DNA of 64,000 bases, taken from Pseudomonas alkylphenolica. GTDB lineage: Bacteria > Pseudomonadota > Gammaproteobacteria > Pseudomonadales > Pseudomonadaceae. The stretch lies in NCBI RefSeq assembly GCF_016009175.1, contig NZ_JADUCM010000002.1, positions 1-64,000 on the forward strand, given 5' to 3'. Numbering within the stretch: position 1 is the first letter of the stretch; each line of letters starts with the position of its first letter. Below the pieces are notes generated by a model. That model made no database searches. It had not been told where the DNA came from and was given only the letters and a program-made list of their open reading frames with translations. Shown piece after piece: positions 46,597-56,365 of the stretch. The position numbers were made by a program, and so were the translations under genes.

Positions 46597-47371
46597 TTTT
46601 CTGCTTTACGCCCTGCTTGCAGGACTGGCCCTGGCGGTGGTCGCAGGCCCCCTCGGCTCATTCGTGGTCTGGCGGCGCATGGCGTACTTTGGCGACACGC
46701 TGTCCCATGCCGCACTGCTAGGCGTAGCCCTGGGTTTCGTGCTGGATATCAGCCCGGCCCTGGCGGTCACGGTCGGCTGCCTGTTATTGGCGCTGCTGCT
46801 GGTTACCCTGCAACAGCGCCAGCCGCTGGCGTCCGATACGCTGTTGGGGATTCTGGCGCCGAGCACCTTGTCACTGGGCCTTGTGGTGCTGAGCTTCATG
46901 CACGATGTGCGCATCGACCTGATGGCCTACCTGTTCGGCGACCTGCTGGCGATCAGCCCTGGCGACCTGGCGTGGATCCTCGGTGGCAGTGCTGCCGTCC
47001 TGCTGTTGCTGGTTGCACTCTGGCGCCCCTTGCTGGCGGTGACCGTGCATGAAGAGCTGGCCATGGTTGAAGGCTTGCCTGTCGCCGCCCTGCGCCTGGC
47101 ACTGATGCTGTTGATCGCGGTGGTGATTGCCGTGGCGATGAAGATCGTCGGTGTATTGCTGATCACCTCGCTGCTGATCATCCCGGCCGCTGCGGCGCAA
47201 CGTCACGCCCGCTCCCCGGAGCAAATGGCCCTGGGCGCCAGTTTGCTGGGGGTTACCGCGGTGTGTGGCGGCCTTGCATTGTCCTGGTTCAAGGACACCC
47301 CGGCAGGCCCCTCGATCGTGGTCTGCGCAGCAGTGCTATTCTTGCTGAGCCTGGCGTTACCTCGGCGTTGA
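46589..47371 (+). CDS. znuB: Zinc ABC transporter permease ZnuB
   Basis: A 260-residue ABC-3 type permease with about eight helices that forms the zinc channel. Typical segments are [24 protein letters not shown] near the N-terminus, [14 protein letters not shown], and the coupling region [21 protein letters not shown] (here [12 protein letters not shown]). The ATG overlaps the znuC end by eight bases. A hairpin follows at 47376-47404. Confidence 0.93.
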   Translation: MADFLLYALLAGLALAVVAGPLGSFVVWRRMAYFGDTLSHAALLGVALGFVLDISPALAVTVGCLLLALLLVTLQQRQPLASDTLLGILAPSTLSLGLVVLSFMHDVRIDLMAYLFGDLLAISPGDLAWILGGSAAVLLLLVALWRPLLAVTVHEELAMVEGLPVAALRLALMLLIAVVIAVAMKIVGVLLITSLLIIPAAAAQRHARSPEQMALGASLLGVTAVCGGLALSWFKDTPAGPSIVVCAAVLFLLSLALPRR

Positions 47372-47375
47372 TAGC

Positions 47376-47404
47376 CAGGGTGCAGCCCCGGCGGTTGCAC
47401 CCTG
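47376..47404 (+). terminator. Hairpin after znuB
   Basis: CAGGGTGCA (47376-47384) pairs perfectly with TGCACCCTG (47396-47404) around an 11-base loop, 4 bases after the znuB stop. There is no T run, so termination efficiency is uncertain. Confidence 0.6.
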
Positions 47405-47501
47405 CATCAGTTAAATCATGCGGGGCCCTGAAGATTTATTTTCGAGTCTGCGGTCAGGGTGTAGACTTGCTCGCTTTTTGCGCAAATAGAGAGTCGCAGG
47501 A

Positions 47502-48212
47502 ATGAAGCCGTTCGCCTCCCGTTATCTACTCCTTGCCGCGTTCTCGCTGATCCTGACCGCGTGCTCCAGCACGCCGGCCGACAACGTCGCACCTGCCCAG
47601 CCCGATGCCTGGCAGCAACTGGAGCAAAGCATCGCCAGCAGTGAGCTGGCAACCGCAGAAGACCAGCTCGCCGCCTTGCAAGCCCAAGACCCCAACGACA
47701 GCCGGGTAGAGCAGCACCAGCGGCAACTGGCCGAAGCCTATCTGCAACGCAGCCAGATCGTCTTGCAAAAGGGTGACGTCAACGCCGCCGCCACAGCGCT
47801 GAGCCGTGCCCGTGCCCTGATGCCCAAGGCGCCGGCCTTGACCGGTGGCGTCAACGGTGCCATTGCCCAGGCCCGCAAGGCTGAGCTGGAACAGGCCGAA
47901 GCGGCCCTCAAGGCTGCCGAAGCACGGCCGAAGGCCAAGCTGATCGACCCGACTGCACCGAGCACCGTGGTGGCGTTGAAAACCACCAATATTCGCGAAA
48001 TGCGTCGGCAACTCGACGACATCGCCGCGGATGTGGTGAATTACCAGTGCGACGTGGTGTTCCAGGTACCGCGCAAAGATGACGCGCCGTGGCTCAAGAC
48101 CCTGCTGGGCAAGCGCGTGCAAAAGCTCGACCACGCGTTCGCCCTGCAGCAATCCCACGAGATTCACCGCAACCAGCCTGCCCAGGCGGTGTTGATCCCA
48201 CGCCGTCCTTGA
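47502..48212 (+). CDS. Lipoprotein of the PA5502 type, helical
   Basis: A 236-residue lipoprotein (lipobox LTAC followed by SS, Cys ~21). The mature part is mostly alpha-helical and Ala/Gln-rich with a TPR-like or coiled-coil stretch (residues ~35-150), then a compact C-terminal region (IREMRRQLDDIAADVVNYQC, VQKLDHAFALQQSHEIHRNQ). No function known. It follows the znu genes in pseudomonads. SS after Cys suggests outer-membrane sorting. Confidence 0.8.
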   Translation: MKPFASRYLLLAAFSLILTACSSTPADNVAPAQPDAWQQLEQSIASSELATAEDQLAALQAQDPNDSRVEQHQRQLAEAYLQRSQIVLQKGDVNAAATALSRARALMPKAPALTGGVNGAIAQARKAELEQAEAALKAAEARPKAKLIDPTAPSTVVALKTTNIREMRRQLDDIAADVVNYQCDVVFQVPRKDDAPWLKTLLGKRVQKLDHAFALQQSHEIHRNQPAQAVLIPRRP

Positions 48213-48216
48213 GCGA

Positions 48217-48240
48217 CAGGGTGCCCATATGGGCACCCTG
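48217..48240. terminator. Hairpin between the lipoprotein gene and katE
   Basis: A perfect 10-bp stem CAGGGTGCCC (48217-48226) and GGGCACCCTG (48231-48240) with loop ATAT, located between the convergent stops at 48212 and 48250. No T run is present, so it may work as a stem-loop 3' end for both genes. Confidence 0.55.
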
Positions 48241-48249
48241 ACCTGACCC

Positions 48250-50388
48250 TCAGGCGGGAATCGCCTGAGCCGCTGCCTCCCGCGCCCACACCCGATGCTT
48301 GCTGATGGCCTTGATGAAGGCTTTGCAGGCTTTCGCGTCGCTGCCCAGCAACAAGCCGCTGTCGGTCTTCAGGCCCAGTTTGTCGAGCAACGGTTGCGCC
48401 TCGCTGGCAAGCCCCATGGGTTTCAGATGCTTGTAAGCCTCGAGGACAAAATGCAGGGCTGTACCGCTGTTCAGCAACGTTTGCAGCGAAGCCTTGCCGG
48501 CCGGAATCCATACTGCATCGAAGGCCACGGAAGGCATGCCTTCAATTGACGCATCGACCTCCAGTGATTTGCCCTGAGCCGTTTTCACCGCAGCCGACGT
48601 CGGCCCCAGCAGCTTGATCTGCGCACTTTCTGCCTGCAGTGCCTTGACCACGGCATCGACATGCTCGCCATCCACGCCATCCGCAACCAGCATCGCGACC
48701 TTGCGGCCCTTGATGCCTTCCCCCAGCAGATTCATCTGGCTCAAGGCCGGCGACTGCTTCAAGCCCGGCGCAGGCACCTCGACCGTGGCCTTTTTCGGCG
48801 CCGGCAACCCGAGATTCGCCGCTACCCGCGCCGCCAGCTTCAGGTCGATATTGGCCAGAATCTCATTCACCACCCGCGTGCGGATGGGCACTCGCTCAAC
48901 TTTGCCCAGCTCAAAGCTGTAGGCACTGACAATGTGCGCCTGCTCAGTCGCGCTCATGCTGTGGAAGAACAGCCGCGCCTGGGAAAAGTGATCGGCAAAC
49001 GAGGGGCTGCGCTGACGCACTTTGTGCGCCTCGATCCGCTCAGGGTAGGACTCGAAGCCCCCATTGCTGGCCGCTGCCGGAGTTTCCTTCGGCCAACCAC
49101 CATCGATCGAGTTGGGTTCGTAGGATGCGCGGCCCTTGTCCAGCGTGACCCGATGCTGGGCATCGCGCTGACCATTGTGGTTGGGCGCCAGCGGACGATT
49201 GATCGGGATTTCGTGGAAGTTAGGGCCACCAAGGCGGCTGATCTGGGTATCGGTGTAGGAAAATAGCCGCCCCTGCAGCAACGGGTCATTGGAAAAGTCG
49301 ATACCGGGGACGATATGCCCGGGGCAGAAGGCGATCTGCTCGGTTTCGGCGAAAAAATTGTCCGGGTTACGGTTGAGCACCATCTTGCCCAAAGGGGTCA
49401 CCGGCACCAGCTCTTCGGGGATGAGCTTGGTCGGGTCGAGCAGATCGAAGTCGAATTTGTGCTCATCTTCTTCAGCGACGATCTGCACCCCGAACTCCCA
49501 CTCCGGATAATTGCCGGTCTCGATCGCTTCCCAGAGGTCACGGCGGTGGTAATCGGTGTCCTTGCCGGCAAGCTTCTGTGCTTCGTCCCAGAGCAGCGAA
49601 CAGACCCCTGCTTTGGGCTTCCAGTGGAATTTGACGAAACTCGACCTGCCTTCAGCGTTTATCAGCCTGAAGGTATGCACGCCAAAGCCCTGCATGGTGC
49701 GCAGGCTCTTTGGAATGGCACGGTCAGACATTGCCCAGATCACCATGTGCGCCGACTCCGGCACCAGCGAGACAAAGTCCCAGAAGGTGTCGTGGGCTGA
49801 GCCACCGGTGGGCATTTCATTGTGCGGTTCGGGTTTCACTGCATGGACAAAGTCGGGGAACTTGATGGCGTCCTGGATGAAAAACACCGGCATGTTGTTG
49901 CCGACCAGGTCGAAATTACCTTCATCGGTGAAGAATTTGACCGCAAAGCCACGCACGTCGCGCACAGTGTCGCCCGATCCGCGCGGCCCTTGCACCGTGG
50001 AAAAGCGCACGAACACCGGGGTGATCTTCTCCGGGTCCTGAAGGAATCCGGCCTTGGTCAGCGCGGCATGGGATGTGTACGACTGGAAATAGCCGTGGGC
50101 GCCGCTGCCCCGGGCATGCACGATACGCTCAGGGATGCGCTCATGGTCAAAGTGCGTGATTTTCTCACGCATGATGAAGTCTTCCAGCAACGACGGGCCA
50201 CGCGCACCGGCCCGCAGGCTATTCTGGTTGTCGGCGATCTTGACGCCCTGATTGGTACGCAACGCCTGGTCGGTGGCATCGCTGCGAAAGGCTTCCAAGC
50301 TTTGCAGCTTGGCGTTGGTGTTGGCCCGGTCGGGGGTCTGGGTGCCGGCCAGTTGACTTTCCTTGGACGGTTTCTTCGTGCTGGGCAT
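48250..50388 (-). CDS. katE: Large-subunit catalase HPII
   Basis: A 712-residue clade II catalase that destroys hydrogen peroxide, normally in stationary phase. The heme active site is complete: catalytic His in [13 protein letters not shown], Asn in [10 protein letters not shown], proximal Tyr in [14 protein letters not shown]. The C-terminal ~150 residues ([20 protein letters not shown]) form the flavodoxin/DJ-1-like domain that marks large catalases. The frame is open to 50472, but ATG 50388 has AGGAG 8 bases before it and starts [11 protein letters not shown]. Confidence 0.94.
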   Translation of the reverse strand: MPSTKKPSKESQLAGTQTPDRANTNAKLQSLEAFRSDATDQALRTNQGVKIADNQNSLRAGARGPSLLEDFIMREKITHFDHERIPERIVHARGSGAHGYFQSYTSHAALTKAGFLQDPEKITPVFVRFSTVQGPRGSGDTVRDVRGFAVKFFTDEGNFDLVGNNMPVFFIQDAIKFPDFVHAVKPEPHNEMPTGGSAHDTFWDFVSLVPESAHMVIWAMSDRAIPKSLRTMQGFGVHTFRLINAEGRSSFVKFHWKPKAGVCSLLWDEAQKLAGKDTDYHRRDLWEAIETGNYPEWEFGVQIVAEEDEHKFDFDLLDPTKLIPEELVPVTPLGKMVLNRNPDNFFAETEQIAFCPGHIVPGIDFSNDPLLQGRLFSYTDTQISRLGGPNFHEIPINRPLAPNHNGQRDAQHRVTLDKGRASYEPNSIDGGWPKETPAAASNGGFESYPERIEAHKVRQRSPSFADHFSQARLFFHSMSATEQAHIVSAYSFELGKVERVPIRTRVVNEILANIDLKLAARVAANLGLPAPKKATVEVPAPGLKQSPALSQMNLLGEGIKGRKVAMLVADGVDGEHVDAVVKALQAESAQIKLLGPTSAAVKTAQGKSLEVDASIEGMPSVAFDAVWIPAGKASLQTLLNSGTALHFVLEAYKHLKPMGLASEAQPLLDKLGLKTDSGLLLGSDAKACKAFIKAISKHRVWAREAAAQAIPA

Positions 50389-50614
50389 TGGAACGCTCTC
50401 CTCGATCAGTCGCGGTTCGGCCCCAGGCAGGGCCCTTGCAGTAGTGACCGGGTGTTGACGGCGAGCGTTCATTTGGATTGACCACTGATCGCGTTATTCC
50501 TGCAGCATTGGTCAATTGCGAAATAAATGCTAAGAACCTCTATATGAACAGGCTAAAATGCCGGCCCCGGCTAACCGCTGACCCTTATTCCATGCGCCCC
50601 ACAAGGTTCGCTAC

Positions 50615-51622
50615 GTGATCGAGTTCCAAAATGTGCATAAAACCTACCGCGTCGCCGGTAGGGACATCCCCGCGCTGCACCCGACCAACCTGAGTGTCGA
50701 AGACGGCCAGGTGTTCGGACTGATCGGCCACTCCGGTGCCGGCAAAAGTACCCTGCTGCGCCTGATCAACCGCCTTGAGGCCCCAAGCGGCGGCAAGATC
50801 ATCGTTGACGGTGAAGATGTCACCGCGTTCAACGCCAATGACCTGCGCCGCTTCCGCCAACAGGTCGGGATGATTTTCCAGCACTTCAACCTGCTGGCCT
50901 CCAAGACTGTCGCCGACAACGTCGCGCTGCCACTGACCCTGGCCGGCGAGCTGTCGCGCAAGGAGATCGACGCCCGCGTCAGCGAACTGCTGGCCCGCGT
51001 TGGCCTGTCGGAACATGCGAAGAAGTACCCCGCGCAGCTTTCCGGTGGCCAGAAGCAACGCGTCGGTATTGCCCGTGCCCTGGCGACCAAGCCGAAAATC
51101 CTCCTGTGCGACGAAGCCACCAGTGCGCTGGACCCGCAAACCACCGCCTCGGTGCTGCAACTGCTGGCGGAGATCAACCGCGAGCTCAAGCTCACCATCG
51201 TGCTGATCACCCATGAAATGGACGTGATCCGCCGGGTCTGTGACCGGGTAGCCGTGATGGACGCCGGGAAAATTGTCGAAGAAGGGCCGGTGGCCGATGT
51301 CTTCCTGCATCCGCAGCACCCGACCACCAAGCGCTTCGTCCAGGAAGACGAGCAAATCGACGAGAACGAGCAGCGCGACGACTTCGCCCATGTGCCGGGT
51401 CGCATCGTGCGCCTGACGTTCCAGGGCGACTCCACGTACGCGCCGCTGCTGGGCACCGTCGCCCGCGAAACCGGGGTGGACTACAGCATCCTCGCCGGCC
51501 GCATCGACCGTATCAAAGACACCCCGTATGGGCAGCTGACCCTGGCCGTCACTGGCGGCGACATGGAAGCGGCGTTCGCCCGCTTCACGGCGGCTGATGT
51601 TCATATGGAGGTACTGCGTTAA
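50615..51622 (+). CDS. metN: Methionine ABC transporter ATPase MetN
   Basis: A 335-residue ATPase of the D-/L-methionine importer. Walker A is [10 protein letters not shown], signature [16 protein letters not shown], Walker [15 protein letters not shown]-loop ITHEMDV. The C-terminal NIL domain ([20 protein letters not shown]) is the allosteric methionine site that causes trans-inhibition. Start codon GTG. It overlaps metI by one base (TAATG). Confidence 0.93.
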   Translation: MIEFQNVHKTYRVAGRDIPALHPTNLSVEDGQVFGLIGHSGAGKSTLLRLINRLEAPSGGKIIVDGEDVTAFNANDLRRFRQQVGMIFQHFNLLASKTVADNVALPLTLAGELSRKEIDARVSELLARVGLSEHAKKYPAQLSGGQKQRVGIARALATKPKILLCDEATSALDPQTTASVLQLLAEINRELKLTIVLITHEMDVIRRVCDRVAVMDAGKIVEEGPVADVFLHPQHPTTKRFVQEDEQIDENEQRDDFAHVPGRIVRLTFQGDSTYAPLLGTVARETGVDYSILAGRIDRIKDTPYGQLTLAVTGGDMEAAFARFTAADVHMEVLR

Positions 51623-52293
51623 TGGACGCTCTGAGTTTCTTTGCCAACGTCGACTGGGCCGAAATCTGGCTGGCAACGATCGACACCATGGTCATGCTGT
51701 TCGGCTCGCTGCTGTTCACCGTGCTGCTGGGCCTGCCCCTGGGCGTGCTGCTGTTCCTTTGCGGCCCACGCCAGCTGTTTGAGCAGAAGGGCGTGTATGC
51801 CCTGCTGTCGTTTGTGGTCAACGTGCTGCGCTCGCTGCCGTTCATCATCCTGCTGATCGTGATGATTCCGTTCACGGTGCTGATCACCGGCACCTCGCTG
51901 GGCGTCGCCGGGGCCATTCCGCCGCTGGTGGTGGGGGCTACGCCGTTCTTCGCGCGCCTGGTGGAAACCGCGCTGCGCGAGGTTGATCGCGGCATTATCG
52001 AAGCGACCCAGTCGATGGGCGCAACCACTCGCCAGATCATCATGAATGCATTGCTGCCCGAGGCGCGCCCGGGCATCTTCGCCGCCATCACTGTAACGGC
52101 CATTACCCTGGTGTCCTACACCGCAATGGCCGGTGTGGTCGGCGCGGGAGGCCTGGGTGACCTGGCGATCCGCTTTGGCTACCAGCGTTTCCAGACCGAT
52201 GTCATGGTCGTCACCGTGGTGCTGCTGTTGATTCTGGTTCAAGTGCTGCAGAGCGTGGGCGACAAACTGGTTGTACATTTCTCCCGTAAATAA
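51622..52293 (+). CDS. metI: Methionine ABC transporter permease MetI
   Basis: A 223-residue permease with five helices. It has the ABC permease coupling motif EVDRGIIEATQSMGATTRQI and the MetI-type NVLRSLPFIILLIVMIPFT. It forms the channel with MetN. The metQ gene follows after 62 bases. Confidence 0.94.
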   Translation: MDALSFFANVDWAEIWLATIDTMVMLFGSLLFTVLLGLPLGVLLFLCGPRQLFEQKGVYALLSFVVNVLRSLPFIILLIVMIPFTVLITGTSLGVAGAIPPLVVGATPFFARLVETALREVDRGIIEATQSMGATTRQIIMNALLPEARPGIFAAITVTAITLVSYTAMAGVVGAGGLGDLAIRFGYQRFQTDVMVVTVVLLLILVQVLQSVGDKLVVHFSRK

Positions 52294-52355
52294 CCCCATG
52301 GGTCGGCAATGCCGACGCACCGGGGGCCGGACCGGCCCTCACAAGGAGTGATTTG

Positions 52356-53126
52356 ATGAAAAAGCTGCTTGCTGTTGTCGCCGCCGTTGCGGCCTTCTCG
52401 GCTCAGGCCGAAACCCTGACCGTTGCCGCCACCCCGGTACCGCACGCCGAGATCCTCGAGTTCGTCAAACCGGTGCTGGCCAAAGAAGGCGTGGACCTGA
52501 AGGTGAAGGTATTCACCGACTACATCCAGCCCAACGTGCAGGTTGCCGAGAAGCGCCTTGACGCCAACTTCTTCCAGCACCAGCCGTACCTGGATGAGTT
52601 CAACAAGGCCAAGGGCACCCATCTGGTCAGCGTTGCCGGTGTGCACCTGGAGCCGCTGGGCGCTTATTCCAGCAAGTTCAAGACCCTCGCCGAACTGCCA
52701 TCGACCGCCGCCGTGGTCATCCCCAACGACGCCACCAACGGCGGTCGTGCCTTGCTGCTGCTGGACAAGGCCGGTGTGATCAAGCTCAAGGACAACACCA
52801 ACATCCTCTCGACTGTCAAAGACATCGCCGAGAACCCGAAGAACCTCAAGTTCCGTGAGCTGGAAGCGGCCACCATCCCGCGTGTGTTGACCCAGGTCGA
52901 CCTGGCGCTGATCAACACCAACTACGCGCTGGAAGCCAAGCTGGACCCGAGCAAGGATGCCCTGGTCATTGAAGGCGCTGATTCGCCGTACGTGAACATC
53001 CTGGTCACCCGTGAAGACAACAAGGATGCCGAGGCCGTGAAGAAGCTGGTTGCAGCCTTGCACACCCCGGAAGTGAAGAAGTTCATCGAAGAGAAGTACA
53101 AGGGCGCGGTCAAGCCGGCGTTCTGA
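52356..53126 (+). CDS. metQ: Methionine-binding protein MetQ (NlpA family)
   Basis: A 256-residue periplasmic substrate-binding protein of the NlpA family. The signal peptide ends in FSAQA and has no lipobox Cys, so unlike E. coli MetQ it should be soluble in the periplasm. Family segments include ATPVPHAEILEFVKPVL, DYIQPNVQVAEKRLDANFFQH and ATIPRVLTQVDLALINTNYA. AAGGAG lies 7 bases before ATG 52356, which I prefer to the adjacent TTG at 52353. A terminator follows. Confidence 0.92.
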   Translation: MKKLLAVVAAVAAFSAQAETLTVAATPVPHAEILEFVKPVLAKEGVDLKVKVFTDYIQPNVQVAEKRLDANFFQHQPYLDEFNKAKGTHLVSVAGVHLEPLGAYSSKFKTLAELPSTAAVVIPNDATNGGRALLLLDKAGVIKLKDNTNILSTVKDIAENPKNLKFRELEAATIPRVLTQVDLALINTNYALEAKLDPSKDALVIEGADSPYVNILVTREDNKDAEAVKKLVAALHTPEVKKFIEEKYKGAVKPAF

Positions 53127-53138
53127 CCTGACAGCCTT

Positions 53139-53161
53139 TCGCGGGGCGACTTGCCCCGCGA
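53139..53161. terminator. Shared terminator hairpin between metQ and the SCO gene
   Basis: TCGCGGGGC (53139-53147) pairs with GCCCCGCGA (53153-53161) around loop GACTT. It lies between the convergent stops and can serve both strands. T content after the stem is modest on each side. Confidence 0.7.
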
Positions 53162-53166
53162 TGCTT

Positions 53167-53799
53167 TCAATCGCGCTTGACCAATCCCGGCAGTTGCGCC
53201 ACCAGCTTCTGATTGTTGAACGGCGCACGAATAAAGCCACGCTGCTTGCCATCCGGCCCCAGCAGCGCCAGGTTGCCGCTGTGATCCACCGTGTAGTTCG
53301 GCTTGCTGGTATCGGCCGGAATAAACGGAATGCTCACTGCATTGGCCAGCTTCTGGGTGTTGTCCAGCGAGCCGGTCAACCCGCGAAAATCCTTGTCGAA
53401 ATACCCCAGGTACTGCTTGAGCTGCGCCGGTGTGTCCCGGTTCGGGTCGACGCTGACCAGCACCACCTGCAGCCGCTCCACCGCCTCTTTGGGCAACTCG
53501 CTCTTCACCTGACGCAACTGCGCAAGCGTCGTCGGGCAAATGTCCGGGCAGAAGGTGTAGCCGAAGAACAGCAGCGACCATTTGCCCTTGAGCTCATCCA
53601 TCTGCACCGGCTGACCGTTCTCATCGGTCATTTCCAGGCCCGGTACCGTGCGGCTTTGCGGCAGCAGGATAATGCCCGCATCGATCAGTTCAGTCGGGTT
53701 GCCCTGGCTACGGCCGCTGAGCACCTTGTTGACGGTAAGCCCAAGGATCACGGCGACCAGGGCAACGAGAATGAAGACGGTTTTCTGGGTTCGAGTCAT
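53167..53799 (-). CDS. SCO1/SenC copper chaperone for cytochrome oxidase
   Basis: A 210-residue membrane-anchored protein (helix VFILVALVAVILGLTV) with a thioredoxin fold. The copper site is the CxxxC of FFGYTFCPDICPTTL plus the His in YTVDHSG. It inserts copper into the CuA centre of subunit II (encoded at 60482-61609). The frame is open upstream, but ATG 53799 overlaps the heme O synthase stop (ATGA) and begins the anchor. It is the last gene of the oxidase assembly set. Confidence 0.91.
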   Translation of the reverse strand: MTRTQKTVFILVALVAVILGLTVNKVLSGRSQGNPTELIDAGIILLPQSRTVPGLEMTDENGQPVQMDELKGKWSLLFFGYTFCPDICPTTLAQLRQVKSELPKEAVERLQVVLVSVDPNRDTPAQLKQYLGYFDKDFRGLTGSLDNTQKLANAVSIPFIPADTSKPNYTVDHSGNLALLGPDGKQRGFIRAPFNNQKLVAQLPGLVKRD

Positions 53800-54695
53800 A
53801 GGTTCAACAATAAGTAGTGGTCTACAAGCAGCGCGATGAACAGCAAAAACAGGTACCCGATAGAGTACTTGAAGGTCTTGATCGCCGCGTGCGGCCGGCT
53901 GCCACGGTACAACACCCAGGCCCATTGCAGGAAGCGTGCGCCCAGTAGCACGGCACACACCAGGTACAGCGGCCCGCTCATGTGAATGGCGTAAGGCAGC
54001 AGGCTGACGGCCAGCAGCACCAGGGTGTAAAGCAGGATGTGCAGCTTGGTGTAGGTCTCGCCGTGGGTCACCGGCAGCATCGGGATATCAGCCTTGGCGT
54101 ACTCTTCCTTGCGGTGGATGGCCAGCGCCCAGAAATGCGGTGGGGTCCAGGCAAAGATGATCAGCACCAGCAACAAGGGCTCGGCACTGATGTGACCACT
54201 GACCGCCACCCATCCCAGCAACGGTGGGGCCGCGCCAGCCAACCCGCCAATGACGATGTTCTGCGGTGTCGCGCGCTTGAGAAAACCGGTGTAGATCACC
54301 GCATACCCGAGCAACGAGGCCAGCGTCAGCCAGGCGGTGAGGGCGTTGGTGAAGACCAGCAGCAAAGCCATGCCCAGCAGGCACAACAGCAGGGCGAAGG
54401 TCAGGGCAGCGGCTGGCGCCACCCGGCCCTCTGCCAGTGGGCGCTTGTGGGTACGGGCCATCAGCGCATCGATTCGCCGGTCGACCACATGGTTGACGAC
54501 TGCAGCGCCACCCGCACAGCAGGCAATGCCCAGGTTGCCGAACAGCAAAATCGTCCAGGGCACGCCGGCACGGGTCGCGAGAAACATGCCGACCAGCGAG
54601 GTGATCAGCATCAACACCACGACCTTGGGCTTTGTCAGCTCCAGGTAGTCAGCCCAACCCGCCTGCAGTTTGCGTCCGCTTAAAAGCGTCGCCAT
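53796..54695 (-). CDS. cyoE: Protoheme IX farnesyltransferase (heme O synthase)
   Basis: A 299-residue UbiA-type prenyltransferase with about nine helices that attaches a farnesyl group to heme B, giving heme O. The first Asp-rich motif is NHVVDRRIDALMARTHKRPL; the second loop region is AIHRKEEYAKADIPMLPV. In this cluster it works before CtaA to make heme A for the aa3 oxidase, so ctaB would be an equally suitable symbol. It overlaps ctaA by 16 bases. Confidence 0.93.
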   Translation of the reverse strand: MATLLSGRKLQAGWADYLELTKPKVVVLMLITSLVGMFLATRAGVPWTILLFGNLGIACCAGGAAVVNHVVDRRIDALMARTHKRPLAEGRVAPAAALTFALLLCLLGMALLLVFTNALTAWLTLASLLGYAVIYTGFLKRATPQNIVIGGLAGAAPPLLGWVAVSGHISAEPLLLVLIIFAWTPPHFWALAIHRKEEYAKADIPMLPVTHGETYTKLHILLYTLVLLAVSLLPYAIHMSGPLYLVCAVLLGARFLQWAWVLYRGSRPHAAIKTFKYSIGYLFLLFIALLVDHYLLLNL

Positions 54696-55762
54696 GAGTT
54701 ATCTCCCAGATAATGGACGACACCGCCACTGCTCAGCGGTGTCAGGCGCCAACCCTGGCTGACTCGGCGCACTTTCGCCTTGGCCACCAGGCGAATGCGG
54801 TAATTGACCAGGACCATGCACAACAACAGCATGGCGCCCCCGGCGTTGTGTGCCACCGCAACGGGCAGCGGCAGGTGGAACAGCACATTGCTGATGCCCA
54901 GCCCAACCTGAACCGCCAGGGCCAGTAGCACCAGCCGGGCCAGCCGGCCAAGCCCATGGCGATGCAGCTTCCAGCTCAACAGCAACAGCACGCCGGTCAC
55001 CATCAGCGCTCCCAGCCGGTGACTGATGTGAATGGCCGTGCGCGCATCGCTGTCCAGTTGGCCCCCGAGGTAGTTGGGGCCGATGTGCTGGGTGAGGTGA
55101 AAGCCATTGGCGAAATCCGCCTGAGGCCACCACTGGCCGTGGCAGGTAGGCAGGTCGATGCAGGCAACCGCCGCATAGTTGGCGCTGACCCAGCCGCCCA
55201 GGGCGATCTGGCCGATGACCACCAGCAAGCCCAGGGCCGCCACGCGCCGTACGCTCAGCGGCAACTTGGGCAACGGCGCAAATGCCCGTGACAAGCGCAG
55301 GCTGAGCAAAAACAACAGGCTCAAGGTCGTGAAGCCGCCCAACAAGTGGGCGGTGACCACCTGCGGCCACAGCTTGAGGGTAACGGTCCACATGCCGAAG
55401 GCTGCCTGGGCGAACACCACCCCCAACAGCAACACCGGCAGGCGATAGGGCTGTCCGTTCCGGCCATGGCGGCGCCAGGCTTGCCAGGCAAGCAGGGTGA
55501 TCACCAGCGCCAGGGTACCGGCGAAGTAGCGATGCACCATTTCGTTACGACCCTTGTGCGCCTCCACCGGGGTGTCGGGAAAGTGCCGCTCGGCATGCGC
55601 CAGCTGGGCTTCGGTCTTGGGCACGCTGATGAACCCGTAACACCCCGGCCAGTCCGGACAGCCCAGTCCGGCATGAGTGAGGCGGGTATAGGCACCGAGC
55701 AGCACCACCACCAGTGCCAGCGCGGTGGCAAACACGGCAAGGCGAAATCCAGGTCTGGCCAT
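54680..55762 (-). CDS. ctaA: Heme A synthase (COX15/CtaA)
   Basis: A 360-residue membrane protein with eight helices that oxidises the C8 methyl of heme O to a formyl group. Recognisable are TRLTHAGLGCPDWPGCYG near the N-terminus, EMVHRYFAGTLALVITLLA, the loop AVACIDLPTCHGQWWP with its Cys pair, and IHISHRLGALMVTGVLLLL, which holds heme-ligand His. Length is typical for the proteobacterial type. The SCO-like hypothetical gene lies 9 bases upstream. Confidence 0.92.
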   Translation of the reverse strand: MARPGFRLAVFATALALVVVLLGAYTRLTHAGLGCPDWPGCYGFISVPKTEAQLAHAERHFPDTPVEAHKGRNEMVHRYFAGTLALVITLLAWQAWRRHGRNGQPYRLPVLLLGVVFAQAAFGMWTVTLKLWPQVVTAHLLGGFTTLSLLFLLSLRLSRAFAPLPKLPLSVRRVAALGLLVVIGQIALGGWVSANYAAVACIDLPTCHGQWWPQADFANGFHLTQHIGPNYLGGQLDSDARTAIHISHRLGALMVTGVLLLLSWKLHRHGLGRLARLVLLALAVQVGLGISNVLFHLPLPVAVAHNAGGAMLLLCMVLVNYRIRLVAKAKVRRVSQGWRLTPLSSGGVVHYLGDNSWRRF

Positions 55763-55771
55763 GATGATGTC

Positions 55772-56365
55772 CTACCCGATGTTGGACAGTTTCAACAGAT
55801 GACGGAGGTCATTGAGCAAATCCTTGCCTTTGACCCGGGCGTCGTAGCGCAGCACCAGGTTGCCATGCGGGTCGACGATCCACAGCTGCGCATCCGCTTT
55901 GCCGTTGCTCGCGGCGCCGTACTTGTCCAGGTCCAGCGCATAGCGCTGCAGCTGCGGGTATTCACGCTCAAGCCGGGCTTGAAAGTCGCCACTGAGCGGC
56001 TGCGCCGTCGCCAGGGCATGGCTGGCGCGACTGGCATCGCGGCCCAGGCCGATCTGGATCTGCCGGGCCAGGTACACCAGTTGCTGGCAGTCCAGCCCGC
56101 ACTCCCTGGGCGCACTGACCAGCAACTGCCAGCGCTGTTCATCGGCGCTCACCCCTAGGTCGGCGCGGCTCTGGCCGTCGCCAATCATTTCGCCGTGGTA
56201 ATTGCGGCTGTCCGGTACCCAGAACTGAAACTTGTACATGCCGGTCGCCAGCATCATCGGCCCGATGACCACCAGCAGGATCAGGATCAGTTGCAGGCGC
56301 CCCCGCGCCCGCCCTGGCGGCACCTTGCCTTCAGACATGTTGAGAGGACTCGTGACGACTCCCAT
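55772..56365 (-). CDS. Membrane-anchored SCO/thioredoxin-like protein of unknown role
   Basis: A 197-residue protein with one N-terminal helix (LILILLVVIGPMMLATGMY). Its periplasmic domain contains a CxxxC (ECGLDCQQLVYLARQIQIG) and the late-strand pattern LWIVDPHGNLVLRYDARVKG seen in SCO/thioredoxin folds. It is conserved in oxidase clusters of pseudomonads but has no assigned function. AAGGAG lies 8 bases before the chosen ATG, which sits 35 bases inside the surf1 coding region. Probably another copper or redox factor for oxidase assembly (inference). Confidence 0.75.
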   Translation of the reverse strand: MGVVTSPLNMSEGKVPPGRARGRLQLILILLVVIGPMMLATGMYKFQFWVPDSRNYHGEMIGDGQSRADLGVSADEQRWQLLVSAPRECGLDCQQLVYLARQIQIGLGRDASRASHALATAQPLSGDFQARLEREYPQLQRYALDLDKYGAASNGKADAQLWIVDPHGNLVLRYDARVKGKDLLNDLRHLLKLSNIG

